Below are positions 17,911 to 26,337 of a stretch of 64,000 nucleotides of DNA, in pieces (positions within the stretch are counted from its first letter, which is position 1; each line of letters starts with the position of its first letter). The stretch comes from Veillonella sp. VA139. GTDB lineage: Bacteria; Bacillota; Negativicutes; Veillonellales; Veillonellaceae. Position numbers and translations under genes: made by a program. Below the pieces are notes generated by a model. It had not been told where the DNA came from. It was given only the letters and a program-made list of their open reading frames with translations, and ran no database searches. The stretch is taken from assembly GCF_003992005.1 (NCBI RefSeq), contig NZ_RQVL01000002.1, positions 62,001-126,000 of the forward strand, in the 5' to 3' direction.

Positions 17911-20054
17911 TTACACTATTAGGAACGGTTTACCGTGTCATCTATAAGTCTCCTCAAGAGAATTATTGTGTATTCATCCTGCGGGATTACCAAGAAGATA
18001 CCCATACCTGTACCGGTAATATTACTCCTCCAAAGGTGGGAGAAGAAGTGGAAATAAAAGGTACCCATATTATCCATAAAAAATATGGCAAACAGATTTC
18101 CGTTCAAAGCATACAACGTGTGATGCCAGATACCTTAGCGGGAGCCAGACGATATTTAGAAAGCCTTGGAGTGAAAGGCTTAGGGCCTAAATCATTAGAA
18201 AAACTGTTGGATTATTTTGGAATTTCGATTCTAGAGATTCTAAAAAAAGAGAATCCTATGGAGTTATTAGAAGTTCCTAATGTAGCGCTTAAAACAAAGC
18301 AAGAATTGTATAAAGTATTGCTTGGGGAAGGGGTTCTCCAGGAAATTAATGACTTTTTTGCTAAGTACAATATGAGTAATCGTTGGAGTCGCCAACTCTA
18401 TGAAATTTACGGTGCAAAAACGATTGAAATGTTGCAAGATAATCCGTACTATTTGTTGACTGTAGATACCAATTTACCATTTCATGTAGTGGACCATTTT
18501 GCAGAGGAGCTAGGATTTCCCTTTGATAATCCAAAGCGCATCGATGCAGGTATCCGATTTACAATGGAGCAGATAGGATCTTCTGGACATTCTTGCATGC
18601 CTATAGAGGAATTGATGGTGCAGTTGTCGAATCTATTAGGTGATGATTATATTGATGCGACCGTGGACCGATTGGAAACGCTAATCGAAACAAAACGGTA
18701 TATGCAGGTGGAACATGATGATGTACTGTACATCTACCACCCTACGGTCTATCGCGCAGAAGTAGAGAGTGTGGAATTTACGGACGCCTTTTTAGATGAA
18801 GATGTGCTACCTTTATTGGACGGTGACGATTTCTGTAACAGTTATGAAATTAAGCATTCCATGGAGTTAGGGGTGGAGCAAAAGCAAGCTATTCATATGG
18901 CGCTCAGTCATCGATTCTCTATTATTACTGGTGGTCCAGGTACAGGAAAGACTACTATTATCAAAGCCCTAGTAGAAGGATTCCAGCAAGGAAATTTAAA
19001 ACGTATTGTCCTCTGTGCACCTACGGGACGTGCTACGAAACGATTGTCGGAAGCGACTGGCATGGAGGCTTTCACTATTCATCGTTTGTTAGAACCAGAG
19101 TTAGAAAATAATGCGTATATCTTTGCTCGTAACCAGGATGAACCATTAGAAGTAGATGTAGTTATCGTAGATGAATCATCTATGCTTAATTTGGAGCTTT
19201 ACTATGCGCTGATACAGGCGATTCCGCCTAATGCTTATGTGGTGCTTGTGGGGGATGTGGACCAATTACCACCTATTGGTGCAGGTTTTATTCTGCGAGA
19301 TATGTTGAGTAGTTCTGTAATACCTTATCAAGGGTTAACGCAGATTTATCGTCAGCAAGAGGGGAATCGAATCATCGATAATGCGTACGCCATCAATCAT
19401 GGGGACATGCCTAACCTATCCAGTTGTGATGAATTTCAATTTGAAAGTGCTCATGATGTGGAAAGTGTCCTATTAGCGGTTACTAAGCATTATCGAGAGG
19501 AATTACAATACGTAGAGTCTGACCTAGATATTCAAATCGTTTGTCCTATGCGTAAAGGCCCTATAGGAAGCGCAGCGATTTCTAAGTATTTGCAAGAGGA
19601 GTTGAATCCAAAACGAAGTGGTCAAGAAGAGCTAAAAGTAGATGGAAGAGTGTATCGCGTCGGTGATAAAATTATTCAAATGGAGAATAACTACGACCAA
19701 GATGTATATAATGGAGAAATTGGCGTTATCACGGATATACTTGGGAAACAAGTACATGTGAAGTTTCCAGATAAATCGATGACTCTTGACGAAGAAGATA
19801 TGATGACGATGGCACTTGCTTATGCCATTACGGTTCATAAAGCACAGGGAAGTGAATATGAACGGATTATTTTACCATTTATTTCTGCCTATAACGTGAT
19901 GTTACAGCGAAATTTACTTTACACAGCGATTACTCGTGCAAAGGATAAAGTGCTAATTATCGGTAGTGAAACAGCGATAGAAACGGCTGTAAATCGAGTA
20001 GATACAAACTATCGTTATACATTATTTAAGGAACGCTTAGAGGGGGCGATCTGA
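17907..20054 (+). CDS. recD2: ATP-dependent 5'-3' DNA helicase RecD2
   Basis: SF1B helicase of the RecD2 type, which acts in repair and replication without RecBC. The N-terminal OB-like and helix-hairpin-helix region (SLGVKGLGPKSLEKLLDYFG near residue 90) precedes the motor. TGGPGTGKTTIIKALV near residue 345 is Walker A, VVIVDESSMLNLELYYAL motif II, and MALAYAITVHKAQGSEYER motif V/VI. Length 715 residues is normal. It shares four bases with the aroQ-aroK fusion and one with comFC, so it is translationally coupled to both. Confidence 0.95.
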   Translation: MITLLGTVYRVIYKSPQENYCVFILRDYQEDTHTCTGNITPPKVGEEVEIKGTHIIHKKYGKQISVQSIQRVMPDTLAGARRYLESLGVKGLGPKSLEKLLDYFGISILEILKKENPMELLEVPNVALKTKQELYKVLLGEGVLQEINDFFAKYNMSNRWSRQLYEIYGAKTIEMLQDNPYYLLTVDTNLPFHVVDHFAEELGFPFDNPKRIDAGIRFTMEQIGSSGHSCMPIEELMVQLSNLLGDDYIDATVDRLETLIETKRYMQVEHDDVLYIYHPTVYRAEVESVEFTDAFLDEDVLPLLDGDDFCNSYEIKHSMELGVEQKQAIHMALSHRFSIITGGPGTGKTTIIKALVEGFQQGNLKRIVLCAPTGRATKRLSEATGMEAFTIHRLLEPELENNAYIFARNQDEPLEVDVVIVDESSMLNLELYYALIQAIPPNAYVVLVGDVDQLPPIGAGFILRDMLSSSVIPYQGLTQIYRQQEGNRIIDNAYAINHGDMPNLSSCDEFQFESAHDVESVLLAVTKHYREELQYVESDLDIQIVCPMRKGPIGSAAISKYLQEELNPKRSGQEELKVDGRVYRVGDKIIQMENNYDQDVYNGEIGVITDILGKQVHVKFPDKSMTLDEEDMMTMALAYAITVHKAQGSEYERIILPFISAYNVMLQRNLLYTAITRAKDKVLIIGSETAIETAVNRVDTNYRYTLFKERLEGAI

Positions 20055-20707
20055 TGAGATTATGGGATTTATTGTGTCCACCTACATGCATTCATTGTGG
20101 TAAAGATGTATATTCACAAGGTGAGTGGTGCGATACATGTTTGCAAGCAGTTATGCATGAACGGTGTATAACAGGACCAAAATACTCAGCCTTAGAATGT
20201 ATATATATTCTAGCAGATTATGTAGGTGGCATTAAAACCATGTTACACGATATAAAATTTAATGGAAAAAAGGAGCGAGCTCGAGGAGTCGCTCCTTTTT
20301 TACAACATTTTACAGTTACTTGTTTGGATATGAATTATGTACCAACCATTGTTGTACCGATTCCTATTAGTGAAAGTAAACAGTTGCAACGAGGATATAA
20401 TCAAGTAGATATGCTATTTAAAGATTGGGTTATGGAACAGGGGTGGCATTGGGTAGATCTATTAGTGAAACTAGATGGCTCCAAACCGATGTGGACATTG
20501 ACAAAAGAAGAGCGACGCAAGAATATGAAAGGTCATTTCTTAGTTCGATCTACCATGGTAGAAGTATATAATAATAGAGAACTTAATGTATTACTAGTAG
20601 ATGATATCTATACAACAGGGGCCACCTTATTAGAAGCAGCAGAGACAATCCATGATGTCTTACCGAGGGCAAACATAAAGGCTCTCACTTTAGCAAGTGG
20701 AGCCTAA
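20054..20707 (+). CDS. comFC: ComFC-like phosphoribosyltransferase-fold protein
   Basis: Competence/DNA-uptake accessory protein of the ComF family. The N-terminal zinc finger LLCPPTCIHCGKD...WCDTC is followed by a type I phosphoribosyltransferase core with QRGYNQ near residue 112 and the PRPP loop VLLVDDIYTTGATL near residue 178. It has 217 residues. It starts on the recD2 stop codon (TGATG). No comFA is adjacent. The gene ends three bases before the convergent HD-domain gene, and no terminator is visible between them. Confidence 0.9.
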   Translation: MRLWDLLCPPTCIHCGKDVYSQGEWCDTCLQAVMHERCITGPKYSALECIYILADYVGGIKTMLHDIKFNGKKERARGVAPFLQHFTVTCLDMNYVPTIVVPIPISESKQLQRGYNQVDMLFKDWVMEQGWHWVDLLVKLDGSKPMWTLTKEERRKNMKGHFLVRSTMVEVYNNRELNVLLVDDIYTTGATLLEAAETIHDVLPRANIKALTLASGA

Positions 20708-20710
20708 TGA

Positions 20711-21313
20711 TTATCCTAGTATTTCTATGAATGCTTTTACCACATCTGGATCAAATTGTGTGCCAGAGTGTCTAAATAACTCTTGTTTAATTTCGCTACG
20801 AGGTTGTAAACTTGTATCAGAAGCTGGGTCGATGGCTGTTACGTAGTAATCAGCAATACCAATAATGCGAGCGCCTAATGGAATATTGGCACCTCGCAAG
20901 TGTTTCGGAAAGCCTGTGCCATCCCAACGCTCATGATGGTATTTAATGTAAGGAATGATAGGTTGACAGCATGGATAGTTTTCAATCATGCTAGCCCCAA
21001 ATACAGGATGTTGTTTGTATTTGGCCAATTCCTGACGGTTAAAGTAGGGAAATTTCATCAAGGTAGTGATGGGTAAGCAAATTAAGCCTAAATCGTGTAA
21101 ACACGCTGCGTGACGAATCAATTCGATTTCGCCTTTTGGCAACCCCATTTTAGCAGCAATAGCTACAGCGTAATTGGCAACCTGCACTGAATGCACATAT
21201 AAAGTTTGACTTTTCATTTGAATCATCTGTAAGAGTTGTAAGGTAACTAGCTCTAGGGTACTTTGATCTTGTTCGTAAGCGCCTGATTCCTGAATTAATG
21301 ATAACATAAACAT
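20711..21313 (-). CDS. HD-GYP-like domain protein with altered active-site motifs
   Basis: Stand-alone HD domain of the HD-GYP class (c-di-GMP phosphodiesterase relatives), 200 residues. AACLHDLGLICLPI gives the HD pair, YHHERWDGTGFPKHLRG the HHExxDGxGYP-like motif, and RIIGIADYYVTA the last box. Two positions differ from the usual pattern. The Lys of HDxGK is Leu (HDLGL), and the final D(x)xDA is YVTA. Catalysis may therefore be lost or changed (inference). No receiver or sensor domain is attached. Start: ATG at 21313 behind AGGAAGGG; a TTG at 21319 is the outermost start. It converges on comFC. Confidence 0.8.
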   Translation of the reverse strand: MFMLSLIQESGAYEQDQSTLELVTLQLLQMIQMKSQTLYVHSVQVANYAVAIAAKMGLPKGEIELIRHAACLHDLGLICLPITTLMKFPYFNRQELAKYKQHPVFGASMIENYPCCQPIIPYIKYHHERWDGTGFPKHLRGANIPLGARIIGIADYYVTAIDPASDTSLQPRSEIKQELFRHSGTQFDPDVVKAFIEILG

Positions 21314-21319
21314 GTGCAA

Positions 21320-21613
21320 ACCCTTCCTAACAAATAGAAACGGTGTACTCTCTTTTGGAAAATCACCGTTTTTATATTCTTCGTTTACTTAAGTACACAC
21401 ATTATACAATAAATTTGTATCCTTGAATATACCCTACAGAGTGGACAAAAATGTACTGGAAAGTTCTCATCATTGTCGCAATAAGTGAGAATGTGATAAA
21501 CATGGGATGTAGTAAAGTTGATGTATATTTGGTAAAAAAAAGCAAGTCTTTTTTCTGAAAGGACTATATAAAAATGATATAAGTGGAGTGAAAAAAATCA
21601 TGATGGTTTCTAA
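21320..21613. other. Intergenic region between the HD gene and the structured RNA
   Basis: Non-coding. It holds the divergent upstream regions of the HD gene (minus) and the RNA gene (plus). AAACGGTG / CACCGTTT (21338-21345 and 21364-21371) can form a hairpin in the HD-gene leader. ATTATA at 21401-21406 could be its -10 box on the minus strand. Nothing else is recognisable. Confidence 0.5.
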
Positions 21614-21642
21614 GTGACAAAAGTAAAAAATATGGATATAAT
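21614..21642 (+). promoter_or_regulatory. Sigma-70 promoter of the structured RNA
   Basis: GTGACA (21614-21619), a 17-base spacer, then TATAAT (21637-21642). This is one of the best promoters in the window and predicts a start near 21649. Confidence 0.75.
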
Positions 21643-21648
21643 AAAAGT

Positions 21649-21885
21649 ACATAACGGGTCTGTGGTTGAAAGTCGAGGCCAGTCGCAGGCGAAACGATCC
21701 ACATAAGCAATGAGAAATTGTGAGCATGGTGCGGCTTAGATGTAAGACCTGCCGACAGTAGATGTCGAGAGGAGTAGTAGTGGGGAGCACAGCTTAAGAG
21801 CGAACCTTCCAGCAGGCGAGTGTGGGGGCAAAGACCAGGTCAGCCGTATGAAACACAGCAGAAATTGTTCTGCTGTGTATTTTTT
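21649..21885 (+). ncRNA. Independently transcribed structured RNA, family unassigned (6S-like architecture possible)
   Basis: About 237 bases bounded by a strong promoter and a perfect terminator, with no coding frame. It is much more GC-rich than its flanks. The ends can pair (ACGG, CUG, UGGUU near 21654-21667 with GACC, CAG, CCGU near 21834-21848) to form a bulged closing stem. UCCACA near 21698 can pair with UGUGGG near 21821. Internal hairpins include GGCUUA-GAUG-UAAGACC (bulged) and GACA-GUAGA-UGUC. Length and a closing stem around a large interior are compatible with 6S RNA. I see no RNase P P4 core, no SRP tetraloop and no tmRNA tag. It has no shared transcript with the ABC operon, so a cis-riboswitch is unlikely. 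Confidence 0.7.
21853..21885 (+). terminator. Terminator of the structured RNA
   Basis: Perfect 11-bp stem ACACAGCAGAA / TTCTGCTGTGT with an ATTG loop (21853-21878), followed by six T residues at 21880-21885. Confidence 0.92.
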
Positions 21886-21980
21886 ATGCTTTTTTTGCAT
21901 GACAGTCTTTTAATATTAGAAATACAATGTAGTGCATATATTAATTGTTAATAAAAATACATAAAATTTGCAAAAATATG

Positions 21981-22009
21981 TTGACTAAATATTCGCATAG
22001 ATGTATAAT
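21981..22009 (+). promoter_or_regulatory. Sigma-70 promoter of the amino-acid ABC operon
   Basis: TTGACT (21981-21986), 17-base spacer, TATAAT (22004-22009): near-consensus, 46 bases upstream of the binding-protein gene. Confidence 0.85.
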
Positions 22010-22055
22010 CAGTGCATAAGGTACAACATGAGTGATTTAGTAAAGGAGAAATATC

Positions 22056-22868
22056 ATGAAAACAAATGTAAAAAAACTAATATGTACTGGTTTATTAGCC
22101 TTAGGTGTAGTAGCACTACTAGGGGGATGCGGTTCTCAAGGAGGAGAGCAAGCACAAAAAGGAAGTGTCTTAAAGATAGGCACCAATGCAACCTTTGTGC
22201 CATTCGAGTTTAAGCAAGAAGGTTCCGAAGAATTGCAAGGCTTTGACATCGATGTAGCTAAAGAAATTGCGAAACGGACTGGGAAAACCATTGAATTTAA
22301 AAATGTTCCTTTTGATGCATTAGTGCCAGCTTTAGATAATGGCGAGATTGATTTGGCAGCATCGGGGATGACTATCACAAAAGCACGGATGGAAAAAGTT
22401 GGTTTCAGTATGCCTTATTATGAATCAGGTATGGCTGTGGTTGTCAAAGAAACTAGTCCTATTAAAGGCTTAGATGATTTGACAGGTAAAACAATTGCTG
22501 TACAAATGGGTACTACAGGGGCAGACTTAGCGAGCAAAATCAATGGGGCTATAGTAAAAAACTTTGACCATACCAGCGATGCCTTATTAGAATTACAAAA
22601 TGGTGGAGTGGAAGGAGCCTTGATCGACTTACCTGTGGCACAGTACTATGTGGCTAAACATGGCGATCAACATTTGACGGTCATTCCGTACCCTAATACA
22701 AAAGAGTATTTTGGGTTGGCTATGAATAAAAAGAATAAAGAACTTCAAGATAGTGTAAATAAAGCATTGACAGAGATGAAACAAGATGGTACTTTAAATA
22801 AAATTTACCAAACATGGTTTAAAACTGATATGCCAACAGATATTCCCGTGACATACGAAGGAAAATAA
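22056..22868 (+). CDS. Polar amino-acid ABC transporter, substrate-binding lipoprotein
   Basis: Periplasmic binding protein of the family 3 (GlnH/HisJ/ArtJ) type. The lipoprotein signal ends in LLGGCGSQ, so Cys at residue ~25 is lipidated. The mature part starts LKIGTNATFVPFEFKQEG and contains LQGFDIDVAKEIAKRTG and IDLAASGMTITKARMEKVGF, the core family signature. It has 270 residues. Substrate is not decided by sequence; glutamine, arginine and cystine are all possible. It is the first gene of a three-gene operon; a hairpin at 22879-22899 separates it from the permease gene and may set its higher expression. Confidence 0.9.
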   Translation: MKTNVKKLICTGLLALGVVALLGGCGSQGGEQAQKGSVLKIGTNATFVPFEFKQEGSEELQGFDIDVAKEIAKRTGKTIEFKNVPFDALVPALDNGEIDLAASGMTITKARMEKVGFSMPYYESGMAVVVKETSPIKGLDDLTGKTIAVQMGTTGADLASKINGAIVKNFDHTSDALLELQNGGVEGALIDLPVAQYYVAKHGDQHLTVIPYPNTKEYFGLAMNKKNKELQDSVNKALTEMKQDGTLNKIYQTWFKTDMPTDIPVTYEGK

Positions 22869-22878
22869 TGTACTATAT

Positions 22879-22899
22879 AAGGAGGCTTTGTGCCTCCTT
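22879..22899 (+). other. Intra-operon hairpin after the binding-protein gene
   Basis: AAGGAGGC / GCCTCCTT (22879-22886 and 22892-22899) with a five-base loop and no T-run. Such stems often protect the binding-protein mRNA or partly terminate transcription. Confidence 0.6.
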
Positions 22900-22932
22900 A
22901 TCTGTGTTGAATGAAAGGATGGATAGGTAACG

Positions 22933-23616
22933 ATGGATTTTAATTGGCAGTTAATTGTCGACTCTTTACCCCTGTTAATTGGAGGGGCTGGAATTACGAT
23001 TCAAATTACCCTCATGAGTGTGGGCTTTGGTTTCTTTATTGGACTGGTAGTGGCGTTGATGAATTTATCACGATTTAAAGTGATTCGTCTCATCGCAAAA
23101 TGTTATGTAGAATTATTCCGTGGTACACCACTATTAGTACAAATCTTCATGATTTACTTCGGTGGCCCTAAATTGTTGGGCGCTATTGTCAATGCCAATG
23201 GTGCGCCAGAACCAATTGGACCGTATTTAGCTGCTGTCTTAGCATGCTCTATAAACTCTGGTGCCTACGTATCTGAAATTTTCCGTGCCGGCATCCAATC
23301 CATTAATAAAGGTCAAATGGAAGCAGGTCGCTCCTTAGGATTAACTTGGTTCCAAACGATGCGCTATGTGATTATGCCACAAGCTTTCAAAGCCATCATT
23401 CCACCATTAGGCAATGAATTTATAGCTATGTTGAAAGATACTTCCTTAGTGGCAGTTATCGGTTTTGAAGAATTGACACGTCGAGGACAATTAATTATCG
23501 CTCGTACCTATGGGTCCTTTGAAATCTGGACAGCCGTAGCGGTGATTTACTTGATTATGACATTAACCATTTCCCGACTCGTAGCGTACTTAGAAAGGAA
23601 ATATAATATCAAATGA
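22933..23616 (+). CDS. Polar amino-acid ABC transporter, permease
   Basis: Inner-membrane permease of the HisM/GlnP family, 227 residues with about five hydrophobic segments. The EAA loop is clear ([21 protein letters not shown] near residue 130), as is the [18 protein letters not shown] segment near residue 60. It lies 64 bases after the binding-protein gene and overlaps the ATPase gene by four bases (ATGA). It acts as a homodimer in this class. Confidence 0.92.
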   Translation: MDFNWQLIVDSLPLLIGGAGITIQITLMSVGFGFFIGLVVALMNLSRFKVIRLIAKCYVELFRGTPLLVQIFMIYFGGPKLLGAIVNANGAPEPIGPYLAAVLACSINSGAYVSEIFRAGIQSINKGQMEAGRSLGLTWFQTMRYVIMPQAFKAIIPPLGNEFIAMLKDTSLVAVIGFEELTRRGQLIIARTYGSFEIWTAVAVIYLIMTLTISRLVAYLERKYNIK

Positions 23617-24335
23617 TTCAATTACAGAATGTACATAAATACTTTGGACAATTACATGTCTTAAAAGGCGTTTCCACAGAAATCGATGCTGGTGAAGTAG
23701 TGGTCATTATTGGACCATCTGGTTCTGGTAAAAGTACTGTATTACGCTGTATGAACTATTTAGAAGAACCAACACATGGTGACGTGATTGTAGATGGTAT
23801 GAATCTTAATGTGAAAGAAAATATCAACAATGTACGTGCCGAAGTGGGCATGGTATTCCAACGATTTAATCTATTCCCTCATATGACCGTGCTAGATAAT
23901 ATTACATTAGCACCGCAAAAAATTAGAGGACTTTCAAAATCTGAAGCAGAAACCATTGCTCGTGATTTATTGGGAAAAGTAGGTTTATCTGATAAAGCAG
24001 AGGCGTACCCAGAGCAATTATCTGGGGGGCAACAACAGCGTGTAGCCATTGCTCGTGCATTAGCGATGAAACCGAAAGTGATGCTCTTTGACGAACCTAC
24101 CTCTGCTCTAGATCCAGAAATGGTTAGCGAAGTATTAGACGTTATGAAAGACCTTGCTAAAGAAGGTATGACAATGGTCATCGTTACTCATGAAATGAGC
24201 TTTGCCAAAGAAGTAGCCACTCGTGTACTGTTTGTAGATGGCGGTGAAATTTTAGAAGAAGGCACACCAACGGAAGTGTTTGACACACCAAAACATGAAC
24301 GGACAAAATCATTCTTATCAAAGGTCATTCGATAA
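23613..24335 (+). CDS. Polar amino-acid ABC transporter, ATP-binding protein
   Basis: Cytoplasmic ATPase of the GlnQ/ArtP class, 240 residues. [18 protein letters not shown] near residue 32 is Walker [21 protein letters not shown] is the ABC signature. [14 protein letters not shown] is Walker B, and VTHEM holds the switch His. It completes the operon and is followed by a strong terminator. [16 protein letters not shown] is the typical Q-loop of amino-acid importers. Confidence 0.95.
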   Translation: MIQLQNVHKYFGQLHVLKGVSTEIDAGEVVVIIGPSGSGKSTVLRCMNYLEEPTHGDVIVDGMNLNVKENINNVRAEVGMVFQRFNLFPHMTVLDNITLAPQKIRGLSKSEAETIARDLLGKVGLSDKAEAYPEQLSGGQQQRVAIARALAMKPKVMLFDEPTSALDPEMVSEVLDVMKDLAKEGMTMVIVTHEMSFAKEVATRVLFVDGGEILEEGTPTEVFDTPKHERTKSFLSKVIR

Positions 24336-24416
24336 GGATAAAATTGTTGTCAGTTTTTTTGGGCAATAAATTTAGTTTGTCTCTTATAAGAGATGTTATT
24401 TCAAATATGCAAAAAC

Positions 24417-24459
24417 AACTACCCTATATACGGAGTTTCCTATGTGGGGTAGTTTTTTT
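24417..24459 (+). terminator. Terminator of the amino-acid ABC operon
   Basis: AACTACCC / GGGTAGTT (24417-24424 and 24447-24454) followed by TTTTTG. Confidence 0.85.
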
Positions 24460-24954
24460 GTTTTACTGCTGTCTATCTATGTGAATGAGTTCCAAGGCAT
24501 TGCTATATATGGTTAAACAGGTATGAGCTTATCATCTAATATCATTGAGGTCGATATATAGGCTCATACGATTAGAGGTGTCATGGTTAGTAGCTTTGAG
24601 TGCTATTCTATGTGCATTTGTATAATGTGTGTTGAATAAATTATGCAAAAAGAATAAATATTATTATATTTCATAGTTGATAGTATGTAAAAATAATTAT
24701 TAAAATGATATACATATAGAGTAAATGAAACGATTTGAATAAAATTATTGAGTATAATCTTGATAACTGACAAATTGCATAAATTTATAAAAATAAAACA
24801 TAATGTGAATATAAATTGAATTAGATAATAAATATATAAAATGTAGGATATATCCAAAATATCTATAGTATAGGTATACAATGCAGTAATTGATTAATGA
24901 TTTCGTTGAATTATATCAATATAGCATATACTTGAAAATAAAATAATATTTTGA
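24460..24954. other. Very AT-rich intergenic stretch
   Basis: About 500 bases with no credible gene, dominated by A/T and short TATA-like runs. The only open frame of note (minus strand, 24603-24881) has low-complexity Ile/Tyr/Phe composition and no ribosome site. Apart from the cold-shock promoter at its right end, I see no structured element. Confidence 0.6.
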
Positions 24955-24983
24955 TTGACATCATACATATATAGTGATAACAT
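24955..24983 (+). promoter_or_regulatory. Promoter of the cold-shock gene
   Basis: TTGACA (24955-24960), 17-base spacer ending in TGA, then TAACAT (24978-24983). It combines a consensus -35 with an extended -10 and gives a leader of about 50 bases. Confidence 0.7.
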
Positions 24984-25041
24984 GAAAGCAAGATTTAGAT
25001 ACTCTAAATCGCTTGCAGTATTAAAGGTAGGAGGAATTATC

Positions 25042-25239
25042 ATGCTTGGGAAAGTAAAATGGTTCAGCGCAGAAAAAGGTTATGGATTTATTGAAAGAGA
25101 AGATGGCAGCGATGTATTTGTTCATTTTTCTGCAATCCAAGAAGATGGCTTTAAGTCTTTATCGGAAGGACAACAAGTAGAATTTGAAATCGTAGATGGC
25201 AACCGCGGTCTTCAAGCGGCTAACGTATATAAAGCTTAA
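25042..25239 (+). CDS. Cold-shock protein, CspA family
   Basis: 65-residue single CSD/OB-fold RNA chaperone. [17 protein letters not shown] carries RNP-1 (KGYGFI) and [10 protein letters not shown] is RNP-2. The true start is the ATG at 25042 behind GGAGGAATTATC; upstream in-frame codons from 24955 overlap the promoter and are not coding. It has its own promoter and terminator, so it is monocistronic. The low-GC leader is short compared with the long thermosensor leader of E. coli cspA. Confidence 0.95.
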   Translation: MLGKVKWFSAEKGYGFIEREDGSDVFVHFSAIQEDGFKSLSEGQQVEFEIVDGNRGLQAANVYKA

Positions 25240-25250
25240 TTCTGAACAGA

Positions 25251-25292
25251 AAGGCTTAGGATATTCCGAGTAGGAGATCCTAAGTCTTTTTT
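25251..25292 (+). terminator. Terminator of the cold-shock gene
   Basis: GCTTAGGAT / ATCCTAAGT arms with a ~14-base loop, followed by CTTTTTTA. Confidence 0.8.
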
Positions 25293-25548
25293 ATTGGCGT
25301 TTGTAATAGTAAAGTGCTACGAGGTTTACTGTCATTTCAGACAAAAACCTCACAAAGGCGGTCATAGTGCTAGTAATAGTAAAGTGGTAGGATGGGCATT
25401 GTTTATAGGCATGGTGACAAAGGAAAAGCAGAACAAAAAAAGAGATTACAGTAAGAAAAACTTTGAAAAATAAAAAGGGTTTTAAGAATTTTTGTAGAAT
25501 TATATAAATATGTACTTGTTTATAGGTAATACAGAAAGGATGAGCACT
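25293..25548. other. hpf leader region with direct repeats and a hairpin
   Basis: GTAATAGTAAAGTG is present at 25303-25316 and again at 25373-25386. Between them GAGGTTT / AAACCTC (25321-25327 and 25345-25351) can pair. The 3' part is A-rich and ends in the hpf ribosome site GAAAGG. It may be a regulatory leader; no known riboswitch was recognised. Confidence 0.45.
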
Positions 25549-26082
25549 ATGAAATTAACAGTACGAGGCAAAAATCTTGAAGTGACAGCAGCGTTACGTG
25601 AATATATTGAAAAACGGGTAGAAAAGTTATCTCGTTATTTTGAAACTCCAGTGACAGTGCAAGTTGTATTATCCGTGGAAAAAGAAGAACGTAAAGTAGA
25701 AGTGACATGCTTTGTAGAAAGTGTAGTATTGCGTGGTGTAGAAAACCATTTAGATATGTATGCCGCTATTGATTTAGTAGTGGATAAAATTGTTCGTCAA
25801 ATCCATAAACATAAAACACGGTTAGCAAAACGATTCCGTAAAGAAACGGGATTCCATGTAGATGTAACACCAGTGGAAGCAATTCCAGAAGAAAAAGAAT
25901 TAGAAGTAGTACGTCGCAAAAACTTTATCGTACGACCTATGAGCGTAGAGGAAGCAATTTTACAAATGAATCTATTGGAACATGACTTCTTTATGTTCTT
26001 CAATGAAGATACTGAAATCATGAACGTTGTATATCGTCGACATGATGGTAAATATGGTTTGTTAGAACCAGAAGTGGGTTAA
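25549..26082 (+). CDS. hpf: Ribosome hibernation-promoting factor, long form
   Basis: Binds the 30S decoding region and dimerises 70S ribosomes into inactive 100S particles in stationary phase. The N-terminal HPF domain (MKLTVRGKNLEVTAALREYI...VEKLSRYF) is followed by the C-terminal dimerisation domain, with RRKNFIVRPMSVEEAILQM near residue 125. At 178 residues it is the long form. The start is the ATG at 25549, nine bases after GAAAGG; the ATG at 25540 abuts the ribosome site. It is monocistronic with a terminator. Confidence 0.95.
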   Translation: MKLTVRGKNLEVTAALREYIEKRVEKLSRYFETPVTVQVVLSVEKEERKVEVTCFVESVVLRGVENHLDMYAAIDLVVDKIVRQIHKHKTRLAKRFRKETGFHVDVTPVEAIPEEKELEVVRRKNFIVRPMSVEEAILQMNLLEHDFFMFFNEDTEIMNVVYRRHDGKYGLLEPEVG

Positions 26083-26104
26083 TCATAATTCATACAGTAT
26101 ATAT

Positions 26105-26149
26105 AAAGGGCTATGATAGGTGTGTTACATGTTGTCATAGCCTTTTTTT
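26105..26149 (+). terminator. Terminator of hpf
   Basis: GGCTATGA / TCATAGCC (26109-26116 and 26135-26142), extended by AAA/TTT, followed by seven T residues. Confidence 0.88.
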
Positions 26150-26165
26150 CGGTAAGTAATATAAC

Positions 26166-26206
26166 AATAGAGGAAGATGGATGCCTTTGATCCATCTTCC
26201 TCTATT
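26166..26206. terminator. Strong 17-bp hairpin between convergent hpf and purL
   Basis: AATAGAGGAAGATGGAT / ATCCATCTTCCTCTATT is a perfect 17-bp stem with a seven-base loop GCCTTTG. It lies between two convergent genes and probably blocks read-through from one or both sides. Confidence 0.7.
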
Positions 26207-26337
26207 TGTGTTTTTCAGGCTCTTTGTCAAATGTGAGGGTGTTTATATAAAAGGCTCTCAGCAGTAGCTATTTAAATATTCAGTCCTTTTTATAGTTTAA
26301 GATTTAGCTTATTAAGTGAGAGAACTCTATGAGTGTA

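Noticed and set aside
21470-21790. 106-aa minus-strand frame over the structured RNA
   Set aside because: It starts and ends within the RNA gene, has no ribosome site, and the RNA is bounded by a plus-strand promoter and terminator.
21649-21885. Cobalamin riboswitch or group II intron domain V
   Set aside because: AGACCTGCC and AGCCGTATG resemble fragments of those RNAs, but the remaining core motifs are missing and the RNA has its own terminator and a separate promoter from the next gene.
24603-24881. 92-aa minus-strand frame in the AT-rich region
   Set aside because: Low-complexity Ile/Tyr/Phe composition and no ribosome site; expected by chance in very AT-rich DNA.
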